Origin: Micromonospora parva
GTDB lineage: Bacteria > Actinomycetota > Actinomycetes > Mycobacteriales > Micromonosporaceae
Assembly: GCF_000718515.1 (NCBI RefSeq)
Contig: NZ_JNZS01000001.1
Location: 248,001-312,000, forward strand
Length of the DNA: 64,000 nucleotides
Reading direction: 5' to 3'
Under the pieces are notes generated by a model. That model made no database searches, was not told where the DNA came from, and saw only the letters and a list, made by a program, of their open reading frames with translations. This document shows, one piece after another, positions 42,940 to 51,722 of the stretch; the stretch's first letter is position 1; each line of letters opens with the position of its first letter. Both the position numbers and the translations under genes were made by a program.

Positions 42940-44556
42940 ATGACGAGGCCTGGAGGTACCGTGCGTCGCCGACACACCACACGGCTGCTGGCCATAGCCG
43001 CACTCGCGCTCCCACTCACCCTGCCTGCCACACCCGCCCCCGCCGCGGCACCCACCACACCAGCCCGGCAGCTCAGCGACGTCATCCCCGCACCCGTCGA
43101 AACCCGACCCGACGCACACAACACCTTCCGGATCACCCCGCTGACCGTCATCCGCACCACCCCCGGCTCCACCGCCGCCCGGCAGATCGGCCACCAACTC
43201 GCCACCACCCTGCGCCCCGCCACCGGCCACCCCCTGCCCGTCCTGCCCGTACGCTCCACCCCGCTACCCGAGATCGCCCTGCTCATCGAGGGCACCGACA
43301 ACCGCATCGGCCAGCAGGGCTACCAACTCGACGTCACCCGCCGCGGCGTCACCATCCGCGCCAACACCCCCGCCGGCCTGTTCGCCGGCACCCAGACACT
43401 GCGCCAACTGCTCCCCGCCCAGATCGAGGCACCCGACCGGCAGCGCATCACCTGGACAGTCCCCGGCGGACGAATCATCGACTACCCACGCTTCGCCTAC
43501 CGGGGTGCGATGCTCGACCTCGCCCGGCACTTCCACACAGTGGACGACATCACCGCCTACGTGGACCTGCTCAGCCAGTACAAAATCAACTACCTGCACC
43601 TGCACCTGACCGACGACCAGGGCTGGCGCATCCAGATCGACTCCTGGCCCCGCCTCACCACCGTCGGCGGCGGACCCGGCACCGGAGTCGACGGCGCCGG
43701 CCCCGGATACCTCACCAAGGCCGACTACCAGGCCGTCGTCGCCTACGCCGCCGCGCGACACATCACGATCATCCCCGAGATCGACATGCCCGGGCACACC
43801 AACGCCGCCCAGTCGACATACCCCGAACTCAACTGCGACGGCGTCGCGCCGCCCCCGCGCACCGACATGGCGGTCGGCTACAGCTCCCTGTGCATCAACG
43901 ACGAACTCACCTACCGATTCGTCGAGGACGTCATCCGCGAGGTCGCCGCCATCACCCCCGGACCGTTCCTGCACATTGGCGGCGACGAAGCCCACGCGAC
44001 CACCGACGAGGACTACCGCACCTTCATGAACCGGGTCCTGCCCCTGGTCGCCAAGTACGGCAAACGCGCCTCCGGATGGAACGAGATCACCCAGGCCGAC
44101 CCGCCCACCGACGCTGTCGCCCAGTTCTGGGGCACCGGCACCACCAACGCCAGCCTCGCCGCGGCCGCCGCCCGCGGCAACAAAATCATCATGTCCCCGG
44201 CCAACAAGGCCTACCTGGACATGAAGTACGACGCCAACACCCGCCTCGGCCTCCGCTGGGCCGGCCTGATCGAGGTGTCCGACGCGTACGGCTGGGACCC
44301 CGCCACCCGGGTCACCGGCGTCGGCGAGAACGCCATCCTCGGCGTCGAGGCACCCCTGTGGTCCGAAACCCTGCGCACCCTCGATGACATCGAATACATG
44401 GCCTTCCCCCGCCTACCCGCGATCGCCGAACTCGGCTGGTCCACCTCCGCCAGCCACGACTGGGAATCGTTCCGAACCCGGCTGGGGGAGCAGGCACCCC
44501 GCTGGCGACTGCAACAGGTCGACTTCTACCCGTCCCCACAGGTGCCCTGGCGCTGA
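42940..44556 (+). CDS. Secreted beta-N-acetylhexosaminidase, GH20
   Basis: 538 residues. The signal peptide has a basic start (VRRRHTTR), hydrophobic core and APAAA cleavage region. The GH20b-like N-terminal domain is followed by the TIM barrel; HIGGDEAH (345-352) holds the catalytic Asp349-Glu350 pair. LHLHLTDDQGWRIQIDSWP (shortened) and IPEIDMPGH are further motifs. It releases terminal GlcNAc/GalNAc from chitin fragments, glycans or peptidoglycan. ATG at 42940 follows GAAGG; GTG at 42961 is an alternative. Confidence 0.93.
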   Translation: MTRPGGTVRRRHTTRLLAIAALALPLTLPATPAPAAAPTTPARQLSDVIPAPVETRPDAHNTFRITPLTVIRTTPGSTAARQIGHQLATTLRPATGHPLPVLPVRSTPLPEIALLIEGTDNRIGQQGYQLDVTRRGVTIRANTPAGLFAGTQTLRQLLPAQIEAPDRQRITWTVPGGRIIDYPRFAYRGAMLDLARHFHTVDDITAYVDLLSQYKINYLHLHLTDDQGWRIQIDSWPRLTTVGGGPGTGVDGAGPGYLTKADYQAVVAYAAARHITIIPEIDMPGHTNAAQSTYPELNCDGVAPPPRTDMAVGYSSLCINDELTYRFVEDVIREVAAITPGPFLHIGGDEAHATTDEDYRTFMNRVLPLVAKYGKRASGWNEITQADPPTDAVAQFWGTGTTNASLAAAAARGNKIIMSPANKAYLDMKYDANTRLGLRWAGLIEVSDAYGWDPATRVTGVGENAILGVEAPLWSETLRTLDDIEYMAFPRLPAIAELGWSTSASHDWESFRTRLGEQAPRWRLQQVDFYPSPQVPWR

Positions 44557-44578
44557 GCCGTACCGCGCCGCTGTTGGT

Positions 44579-44605
44579 GGGCACCGGCCGTTTCGGCCAG
44601 TGCCC
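44579..44605 (+). terminator. Hairpin after the hexosaminidase gene
   Basis: GGGCAC and GGCC (44579-44584, 44586-44589) pair with GGCC and GTGCCC (44595-44598, 44600-44605); one C/A mismatch and loop GTTTC. Confidence 0.7.
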
Positions 44606-44719
44606 AACGCAACACCGGGGTCCAGAGCCGGCCCCTCGACCTCGACGGCGCGCGGGCCGGCCACCGCCCATGAGACGGTGAAGCAGCCAACCACCGCCGA
44701 CTCCAACAAGGACCCCGCC

Positions 44720-45502
44720 ATGAACCTGGCGTTCGACCAATCAGCAGACACTGGACCAGCGGTGGTATGCCTACCGATGTTCAGCATGAGCCGCGCCGCC
44801 ACGGCCGCCGCCCTCAGCCCCGCCCTCGCCGGCGCGGGCCTCCGCGAGATCTACCTGGACCTGCCCGGCCACGGAGACACCCCCGCACACTGCCCACCCA
44901 CCTCCCAGGCGACGCTGGACACCGTCTGCGCCTGGCTCGACCAGCACCTCGACGCGCCAGCCCTGCTCGCCGGCAGCTCCTACGGCGCGTACCTGGCCGC
45001 CGGCATCGCCCGCCAACGACCCGACCTCGTCCGCGGCCTGCTCCTCGTCTGCCCCGGCGTCACCATCGCCCGCCACACCCGGACCCTGCCCGCCGACCCA
45101 CCACTCGACGCACCCACCGGCTGGCTCGACGACGCCCCCGCCGCCCTGCACGAACACCTCGACGCCGCACTGGGCCACCGCACCCCGGCCGTCGTCGCGA
45201 CGGTGCTGGCGGCACTGAACTCCGGCGGCCCCGGCGACCCGGCCTTCCAAGAGGAACTCCAGACCGGGCCCGGCTACGCACTACCCAACGAGGACGCCGA
45301 CGTCGTCTTCGACGGCCCGGTCAGCGTGATCACCGGCCGACAGGACGGAATCGTCGGCTACGCCGACCAGTTCCGCGCCATGCGCCACTACCCGCGCGGC
45401 ACCTATACGGTGATCGACGCGGCCGGGCACTACCTGCCGTACGAACAACCCGCCCTGCTGCGATCGCTCACCCAGGACTGGCTGCACCGCACCCGAGACT
45501 GA
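44720..45502 (+). CDS. Alpha/beta hydrolase
   Basis: 260 residues. The nucleophile elbow is GSSYGAY, preceded by YLDLPGHGDTP and the oxyanion region; GRQD supplies the acidic residue and AGHYLPYE the catalytic His. No signal peptide, so cytosolic. The family includes esterases, peptidases and haloperoxidase-like proteins; the substrate is unknown. ATG at 44720 follows AAGGA. Confidence 0.85.
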   Translation: MNLAFDQSADTGPAVVCLPMFSMSRAATAAALSPALAGAGLREIYLDLPGHGDTPAHCPPTSQATLDTVCAWLDQHLDAPALLAGSSYGAYLAAGIARQRPDLVRGLLLVCPGVTIARHTRTLPADPPLDAPTGWLDDAPAALHEHLDAALGHRTPAVVATVLAALNSGGPGDPAFQEELQTGPGYALPNEDADVVFDGPVSVITGRQDGIVGYADQFRAMRHYPRGTYTVIDAAGHYLPYEQPALLRSLTQDWLHRTRD

Positions 45503-45566
45503 GACGCGTCAGTGGGGGAGCGGACCCCGCCCACGAGGTCACGGGGTTCGCCCAGCCTCCCATCAC

Positions 45567-48500
45567 TCACCCGAAGCGTTTGATGCGCACCCCGTCCGGG
45601 GGCGCGGTATCGGCCAGCTCGACGCTTCGCGAGAGATGCACGGTCATGGGTTTTCCGTGTAGCGGCGTCAGGTCGAGTCCCGGCACCGAACCATAGATCC
45701 GGAGATCCTTGAGCTCCGTCAGTCCGGCAAGCGGAGTGAGGTCGAACAAGTGCTGATGGTTGCCGATGCTCAGCCAGCCAAGCTGAGGTAGCCCGGCCAA
45801 CGGACTCAGGTCGGTGACGGGTGTCCCTTCAATCACCAACTCGGTCAGTGTGTCGATCGAGGCCAGCGCGGCCAGGTCGGTCAGCCAGGCGCACCCGCCC
45901 AACGACACGTACGTGACTTTCAGGTGGCGGAGCCTCACCGCCAGCTCACGAATCCCGCCGGCAGGCTCCTCGCTGGCATAGAGCGCCAGCTGCGTCAGGT
46001 TCTGCAGAGGATCGAGCATCGCCGGATCCCACAGCGGGGATGGACTGCAGCTCAGGAATCTCAGCGCGGTGAGCTCAGCGAAGAGACTGTCGCGAACCTC
46101 CACACCGCCCAAGGCAAGCCAGTGCAGCTGCCGCAAAGAGGCGAGCGCGATGAGGTCTTGATCAGGTGCAAGGCCCCACAAGGCCAGGTTGGTAAGTCTG
46201 GGCAACCCTCGCAGCGAGGAGAGATTCAACAGTTGCTGATCGGCATCCAACCAAATACTGACCAGGTCGACATTCCTGGCCAGATGCCCAAGGTCGCCAA
46301 CAACCCCTCTCGCGGTCAAGTGAACTTCGGTCAGATGCGGCACGTCCGACAACTGGGCCAGGTCCACCTTCTGATCGGTGATAACGACCGTCTTGGCGAG
46401 ATGACGCAGCCGGGGCAGCGCGGGGAGCAGGGCTGCACTGCGGATCGTTGCCATGCCACCCTCAAGCGGGGCGTCAGCGAGGACCCGGTCGGCGTAGTCG
46501 GCGGGGTCGAAGTACTCCCACGCCGTGATGAGCTGCTGCTGGACGCGAGGTCGCGGGTCGGTGCCGTAGCGGGCGAGGGTGGCGAGCGCATCGGGACCGT
46601 TGACCAAAGCCACAGCCCTGACCGTGGCGGCGGCCTGGGCCTCACTCAACGTGCTGAGATCCGCCGGCAGCTCGGCGAGCAGCGGTTCTCCCACTGCCGC
46701 CAGGGACCGGGCCTCGGCGACGGACCGGGGCAGCAGCTCACGCAGGTGGGAACGGATCCGGCCAAGGACTTCCGGCTCGACCGCTGGCGCGGTTTCCAGG
46801 CACGCCGCAGCGAGCAGCCGCAACCTTCGGGCCTGCTTCGGTCGCTCGGCGGCGAGCGTGAGCAGACCGGCGAGGAGCTGCCTGCGGACCGGCGCGTTGG
46901 CGTGACCGGCGGCCAGAATGATGGTTTCGCGCCAGGTGTCGAGATGGGCGTGCTCAAGCAGGGCACCGGTGTGCCCCTGGTCGGCGGCCTCCCGGGCAGC
47001 CAGGTATTCCTGAAAGGTGCGATGGACGAAGTCGATGCGGTCGGGCACCGGCTCACGCAGGACCCCACTGCGTTGGATCATGTGCTCGAGCACGGCGGCG
47101 ACGGGGGCGGTGATGTGCCGGATCCCGGCCAACCGATGCGCGAAGCGCTGCGTCGCCTCGGCGCGGGTGAGCTCGGTGCGGCTGTTCTGGGTCATCCACC
47201 AGGCGACCTCCTGCAACAGCTGCGCCTGGTCGCGGCTGGTCAGTTCCGGCAGCGCGGTGGGAACTCCGCGTTGGGAGTCGCGGCGGTGCAGCAGCATGTC
47301 GATGGCAGCCTGGTAGATGTCCATCCGGTTGCGGGGCAGGTTGCTGTCCCGGTCCAGGTTCAGCGCGCACAGCATCGCGCAGAGCAGCGGGCTGCCGGCG
47401 AGGTTCTGCAGGTGGGCGCTGCCGTCGAGCTGGGCGAGCAGCCGCTGTTCGTAGCCGGGCAGCAGATGGGGTTCGCAGGGCAGGTCGGCGGCGCGCCGGA
47501 CGGCCTCGTGCCAGTGCCGGATCAGCGCCTTGACGTCGGCCGGCCCCATCCGCTCCAAAAACACCGAGGTGAACCCCTCAGTGTCCAGCCACCGGGCCGA
47601 CGCCGCAGCCGGCCGGGAGGTGACCACGACCCGCAGGTCCGGGTAGGCGGACAGCAGGCCGTGCAGCCAGTCACGGACCGTCCGCCGTTGGCCCTCGGGC
47701 ACCTCGTCGACGCCGTCGACCAACAGGATCGCCCCGATGCCGAGTTGGCGGTGCACCCAACCGGGAGGCATCAGCCCGGCGATCGTGGCGGCGATCAGGT
47801 CGAGGAACCGTTGCGGGGGAGGCAACGGCTGGGCGACATGGTCCCGCAGCCGGATCAGGAACGGGGTACGCCCGTTCCAGGTGTCGAGTTCTCCGGTGAA
47901 CCCGTGCCGGGCCGCGGTGACCGCGATCCACTGCATCAGAGTGGTCTTGCCGGAGCCGGCGTCACCACGCAGCAGGACCCGCGCCGCGTCGCCAAGGGCC
48001 TGCTCGGCCCGCACCGAAGCGCTGTCACCACCACCGCCGTCGGAGCGCAACAGGCCGGGACCCCAGCGGAACCCACCGCGGCGCAGGCCACGGGTGGTGC
48101 CGCCGGTGACGGCCAGGCTGATGTACGCGATGCTCAACGGGGTACGCAACCGGTAGCGGTGCACGTCGACGCCGAACAGCTCCAGATGATCCAGCACGGT
48201 GAGCAGGTGGGCCAGGTACCGGGTCCGGAACTGGGCGTCATGACTGGTCCCGGTCGGGGCGTCCAGACTGGTCACCGGCAGCCGGGCCAGGACCTGGGTC
48301 AGGCTGTCGGCCACCGCGGACAGCCGTTCCAGGGTCTGCACGGTGGCGCGACCCTGGAACGGGGGGAGTTGCACCACCAACTGGGTCAGGCAGGTGCAGC
48401 ACTCGTCGAGGACCCGCCCGTACAGGTGTACTGCCGCCTCGCTCAGACCCGCCCGCGCGGGAACGTCGGGCAGTTGCCGGCGCAGTCGGGTGGCCATCAG

Positions 48501-48842
48501 CGCGGGGTCGACGTCGTCGGCGAACACCGCGGCGTCGGACAGGTCCGCGTCGCGCAGCGTGTCGGCCACCGCGTTCAGGGCGGCGGCGATCTCGTTGTCG
48601 GGCAGCGCCGGCTCCCGGCGGCGAACCAGTGGCTGCAGGCGCTCGTAGACGGTGTCGACGATGTCGTCCAACCGCCGGCCCGCCCGGCGCAGGCCGAGGT
48701 CATCGGTGATCCCGGAACCGATCAGCTCGATGAGCGGCGTCTCACGTTCCCGGTGTTCCCGGCGGCGTCCCAGCCACCGTTTCACCGCCGGTGTCACCAC
48801 CGAGCCGGCCAGGCGCAGCAACGCCGTCTCGACCATCCCCAC
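45567..48842 (-). CDS. NACHT NTPase with N-terminal helical domain and C-terminal LRRs (bacterial NLR-like)
   Basis: 1,091 residues, GTG at 48842 behind AGGAGGAG. Residues 1-190 are helical (TALLRLAGSVVTPAVKRWLG...), like NACHT N-terminal helical domains. NACHT: Walker A GDAGSGKTTL (about 290-299), Walker B ILLVDGVDEVPE (about 370-381) with the NACHT DGxDE signature, sensor VVVTSRP (about 405), and the winged-helix zone IDFVHRTFQEYLAARE (about 605-620). Residues about 815-1075 are leucine-rich repeats, e.g. LSPLAGLPQLGWLSIGN and LTPLAGLTELKDLRIYG. Bacterial NACHT proteins of similar type protect against phage. No effector enzyme fold or membrane helix is visible; the trigger and effector are unknown. 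It could also be a signalling STAND ATPase unrelated to defence. Confidence 0.9.
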   Translation of the reverse strand: MGMVETALLRLAGSVVTPAVKRWLGRRREHRERETPLIELIGSGITDDLGLRRAGRRLDDIVDTVYERLQPLVRRREPALPDNEIAAALNAVADTLRDADLSDAAVFADDVDPALMATRLRRQLPDVPARAGLSEAAVHLYGRVLDECCTCLTQLVVQLPPFQGRATVQTLERLSAVADSLTQVLARLPVTSLDAPTGTSHDAQFRTRYLAHLLTVLDHLELFGVDVHRYRLRTPLSIAYISLAVTGGTTRGLRRGGFRWGPGLLRSDGGGGDSASVRAEQALGDAARVLLRGDAGSGKTTLMQWIAVTAARHGFTGELDTWNGRTPFLIRLRDHVAQPLPPPQRFLDLIAATIAGLMPPGWVHRQLGIGAILLVDGVDEVPEGQRRTVRDWLHGLLSAYPDLRVVVTSRPAAASARWLDTEGFTSVFLERMGPADVKALIRHWHEAVRRAADLPCEPHLLPGYEQRLLAQLDGSAHLQNLAGSPLLCAMLCALNLDRDSNLPRNRMDIYQAAIDMLLHRRDSQRGVPTALPELTSRDQAQLLQEVAWWMTQNSRTELTRAEATQRFAHRLAGIRHITAPVAAVLEHMIQRSGVLREPVPDRIDFVHRTFQEYLAAREAADQGHTGALLEHAHLDTWRETIILAAGHANAPVRRQLLAGLLTLAAERPKQARRLRLLAAACLETAPAVEPEVLGRIRSHLRELLPRSVAEARSLAAVGEPLLAELPADLSTLSEAQAAATVRAVALVNGPDALATLARYGTDPRPRVQQQLITAWEYFDPADYADRVLADAPLEGGMATIRSAALLPALPRLRHLAKTVVITDQKVDLAQLSDVPHLTEVHLTARGVVGDLGHLARNVDLVSIWLDADQQLLNLSSLRGLPRLTNLALWGLAPDQDLIALASLRQLHWLALGGVEVRDSLFAELTALRFLSCSPSPLWDPAMLDPLQNLTQLALYASEEPAGGIRELAVRLRHLKVTYVSLGGCAWLTDLAALASIDTLTELVIEGTPVTDLSPLAGLPQLGWLSIGNHQHLFDLTPLAGLTELKDLRIYGSVPGLDLTPLHGKPMTVHLSRSVELADTAPPDGVRIKRFG

Positions 48843-48979
48843 GCCGCGTCTCCTCCTGGTCTGCTGTGAGGTCTGACTGGTGCGCGTGCCAACAGTTCAC
48901 GAGACAGCGACCACTGACGACGCTACGTCGTGCGGGGATTCATGGCTGTCCCCTGTCCAGCCGTTCCCACCGCGATTCG

Positions 48980-48993
48980 ATAATGCACATTAT
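48980..48993. promoter_or_regulatory. AT-rich palindrome upstream of the NACHT gene
   Basis: ATAATG, CA, CATTAT, 138 bp upstream of the GTG start. The surrounding 35 bp are the most AT-rich of the region, so this is the likely promoter/operator for the NACHT-LRR gene. Confidence 0.5.
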
Positions 48994-49030
48994 GTAAAGT
49001 ACCGTTATCTGACGGTCCCCTCGGCAGTGG

Positions 49031-49786
49031 TCACTCGCGGGTCAGTCCGGGCGGGCACGCGTCCTCGTCCAGGCTGACGGGGCGGGCGGCGACCAGCGGA
49101 TTGCGCTGCAGGCGGGCAACCACAGCGGCGCTGGCGCCGAAGTCGGTCCAGGTGTCGTCCCACAGCGCGGAGACGAGCCAGGAGCGATCCGCCGGAAAAA
49201 ACAGATCCGGCAGCGGGCCATCGCCGCGCATGTGACCGACCCTCCAGGTCAGTGCCTGTTCAGGTCCGGCTTCGACCAGCACGTACGGATAGTCCGAGTA
49301 GAGCGACACCCTCGGGGCGCGCGGGAAGACGACGTCGTGGGCGCCGGTGTCGAGGTAGCCCAGCCACCAGGGTTGGTCCGGGGTGCACGCGACCAACTCG
49401 TCCACCACGGCACGTTCGTGGGCGGCGAAACCGACGCCGTCGGGCGGATGGAACGTGGCGTACGCGTCGAACACCGGCGGGATCGCGGCGGTGATCGAGA
49501 GGCCCTGCGTGGTCTGCCCGGCGAACCAGGCGACGTCGCCGGCGGTGCCGATCCGCCAGCGGCGCCCGTCCTTGTCGACCTCTTTGAGTGGCGTCACGGT
49601 CGATGCGTCCGCGCCGGGCTGCCTGATGAGGCCCGGCGACGCGTAGCGAGCCCACCCGGGTCGTCCGGCGGCCCGCCACTGGTGCCCTTCGGGGCAGATC
49701 AGATCCGTCGGGCCGCCCGGCTCCCGGTCGGCGGTGGCCGTACCGGGCCGACCACAGCGCGGGCAGGTGGTGACGGGCGACGTCAT
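49031..49786 (-). CDS. Hypothetical protein with N-terminal zinc finger
   Basis: 251 residues. The N-terminal CPRCGRPGTATADREPGG...CPEGHQW looks like a C-x2-C...C-x2-H zinc ribbon of a substrate-recognition type. The rest is an alpha/beta domain (VDKDGRRWRIGTAGDVAWFAG, shortened; PWWLGYLDTGAHDVVFPRAP) with no recognised family. It is upstream of the NACHT gene on the same strand, separated by 188 bp with a palindrome. A functional link is possible but unproven. Confidence 0.6.
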   Translation of the reverse strand: MTSPVTTCPRCGRPGTATADREPGGPTDLICPEGHQWRAAGRPGWARYASPGLIRQPGADASTVTPLKEVDKDGRRWRIGTAGDVAWFAGQTTQGLSITAAIPPVFDAYATFHPPDGVGFAAHERAVVDELVACTPDQPWWLGYLDTGAHDVVFPRAPRVSLYSDYPYVLVEAGPEQALTWRVGHMRGDGPLPDLFFPADRSWLVSALWDDTWTDFGASAAVVARLQRNPLVAARPVSLDEDACPPGLTRE

Positions 49787-49965
49787 GCCGCGCAGGATAC
49801 GGGCTCCTCGATCGACTTCACTCGGTTTCGCCCGCAGCGGCCGGCGGTGGGTAACGCCGGTCGGCTGCTGTCGAGGGTTCTACAGCGTCGGCACCTGCCC
49901 TGGGTCGGTCGGCTCCCCCTCGCCCGGCGGTCGTCCGCCGCCACTTCCCGGGAACGCGAAAATGC

Positions 49966-49985
49966 TGCATAATATCCCTTATGCA
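49966..49985. promoter_or_regulatory. Palindrome over the recombinase start codon
   Basis: TGCATAA (49966-49972), 6 bp, TTATGCA (49979-49985). The ATG at 49981 lies inside the right arm, so a protein bound here, or a hairpin, would block translation or a leaderless start. No Shine-Dalgarno sequence precedes the ATG. Confidence 0.55.
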
Positions 49986-50985
49986 TGACAAAAAGGACGA
50001 ATCGCTCGGGGTGCTGATCGAGGAGTTCCTGACCGCTCGCGCCACCGGCAAGCCCTCCCCCCACACCCTGGCTGCCTACCGTCGGGACCTGTACGCGGTG
50101 GCCGCCCTGGTCGCCGACGGTGACGCCACTCCCCTCCCCCTCGACGACCTGTCGATCACCGACCTCTCCCCCCGCGTCATGCGGGCGGCCTTCGCCCGCT
50201 TCGCCGCTCCCCGGGCGCCCGCGTCGGTGCACCGGGCCTGGTCCACCTGGAACAGTTTCTTCACCTTCCTGGTCGCCGACGGGGTGGTGGCGGGCAACCC
50301 GATGCCGGCGGTCGGACGGCCCCGGGCGCTCCTCCCCCAGCCGAAGCCGCTGCGCGGCGCGGACACCCCCGAGGTGCTGCTCGCGGCGGTCGCCCGCGAC
50401 GACGGCCGGCAGCGTGACCCGTGGCCGGAGCGGGACGTGGCGGTGCTGGCGGTGGCGCTGTGCGCGGGGCTGCGCCTGTCGGAGCTGCTGGCGTTGCGGG
50501 TCGGCTCGCTGGCGGGTCGGCCTGGTGAGCGGCGCATCGAGGTGCTCGGCAAGGGTGGGCGGCCCCGGGTGGTGCCGATCGAGGCGGACCTGGACCGGGT
50601 GCTGCGGGACTACCTGGACAGTCGGGTGCGGCGCTTCGGTTCGCGGTCGGTGCGGCCGGACTCGGCGTTGCTGGTGGATCGGCGTGGTGAGCCGCTGCGC
50701 CGGGGTGGGCTGCAGTATCTGGTGGAGTCGTGTTTTCGGCGGGCGGGCGTCGGTGACCGGGTGCCGCGGGGAGCGCGGTTGCACGCGTTGCGGCACACCT
50801 TCGCGACCCGGTTGGCCGAGGACGGGGCGAGCGCGGCAGAGATCATGCGGTTGCTGGGGCACGCGTCGTTGGCGTCGTCGCAGACGTACATCGAGGTGAC
50901 GGCCGTTCAGCAGCGCGACGCGGTGCGGGCCAACCGCACCAACCGGGCGTTGGCCGCGCTGGTGCCGGTGCGGGAGGAGCGGTGA
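49981..50985 (+). CDS. Tyrosine recombinase (integrase-like)
   Basis: 334 residues. The core-binding domain (about 15-110) is followed by the catalytic domain with Arg165 (GLRLSE), Lys191 (GKGGR), His268-x-x-Arg271 (HALRH), His294 (GHASLASSQ) and Tyr303. All are present, so it should be active. It resembles XerC/D in size, but its position beside a NACHT gene and its palindromic start suggest a mobile-element role. No att sites were recognised. Confidence 0.85.
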   Translation: MHDKKDESLGVLIEEFLTARATGKPSPHTLAAYRRDLYAVAALVADGDATPLPLDDLSITDLSPRVMRAAFARFAAPRAPASVHRAWSTWNSFFTFLVADGVVAGNPMPAVGRPRALLPQPKPLRGADTPEVLLAAVARDDGRQRDPWPERDVAVLAVALCAGLRLSELLALRVGSLAGRPGERRIEVLGKGGRPRVVPIEADLDRVLRDYLDSRVRRFGSRSVRPDSALLVDRRGEPLRRGGLQYLVESCFRRAGVGDRVPRGARLHALRHTFATRLAEDGASAAEIMRLLGHASLASSQTYIEVTAVQQRDAVRANRTNRALAALVPVREER

Positions 50986-50991
50986 GCGCGG

Positions 50992-51636
50992 TCAGTGGGC
51001 CCGCTCGTCGGTGTCGCCGGCGGTTTTGGGCAGTGCGCCGAGGACCGCGTTGATGATGTGGATGCGGGCGTTGGTGGCCCGGTAGTCGGCGCACACGGCG
51101 TCGGCCCGGTCGGCGAGGCGGGCGGTGGGTCCGGTGCGGGTGACGGTGACGGTGGTGCCGTCGAGGGTGGCGGTGGTGCCGGCGGTCACCAGGTCGTCGA
51201 TGGTGTGGGTTCCGGTGATCAGGTGTGCCTTGAGCAGGGTGCGTAGCTGGTCGGTGTGGCGGGTCATCAGGTCGTCCCAGTTGTCCTCGGAGAACGTGGC
51301 GGCGAAGGCGTCGTCGGAGGGGGCGAGGATGGTGACGTCGGTGCCGGTGGGCAGGTCGGTGAGGGCGCCGCTGGTGCGCAGGGCCGCTTCGAACGTGGTG
51401 AGGGTGGGGATCCACCGCAGTGCCTGGTCGACGGGTTGGTCGGCGAGGAAGCTCGGGTTGCCGGGGTCGGTGCCGGTGGGCAGGGCGGCGCAGAGCGGCC
51501 CGGTGACCTGGGTGGCGCTGGTGGTGTCGCGCGGTGGCTTCGGGTCTGTTGTGGTGGTGCAGGCGACCGGGGTCAGCAGCAGGGCCACGGCAACCAGGTG
51601 CAGAGCGCGGGACGGGTTCGACACGGCGGGCTCCAC
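50992..51636 (-). CDS. Fasciclin-domain lipoprotein
   Basis: 214 residues. The signal peptide ends with a lipobox-like PVAC (Cys26), so it is probably lipid-anchored. After a Thr/Pro-rich linker, the FAS1 fold spans about 75-205, with TDVTILAPSDDAFAATF and LKAHLITGTHTIDDL motifs. FAS1 domains mediate adhesion. The start is GTG at 51636 (or GTG at 51624). It lies 87 bp after the M14 carboxypeptidase gene on the same strand. Confidence 0.85.
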   Translation of the reverse strand: MEPAVSNPSRALHLVAVALLLTPVACTTTTDPKPPRDTTSATQVTGPLCAALPTGTDPGNPSFLADQPVDQALRWIPTLTTFEAALRTSGALTDLPTGTDVTILAPSDDAFAATFSEDNWDDLMTRHTDQLRTLLKAHLITGTHTIDDLVTAGTTATLDGTTVTVTRTGPTARLADRADAVCADYRATNARIHIINAVLGALPKTAGDTDERAH

Positions 51637-51722
51637 GGGTCGGGGTTGGGGGGTGGGGTGTGCCGGCGGTGCGGGGCGTGGTGGCCTCGCACCGCCGGCA
51701 CGCCGGCTCGGCTAGCTGATGG

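Noticed and set aside
42860..42940. DasR site upstream of the hexosaminidase gene
   Set aside because: CCTTAAGG-centred dyad at about 42874 does not match the TGGTCTAGACCA-type dre consensus; the regulator cannot be named.
45924..48869. 981-codon open frame on the plus strand opposite the NACHT gene
   Set aside because: It has Gln/Gly/Arg-rich low-complexity sequence without domains; long antisense frames are expected in GC-rich coding DNA.
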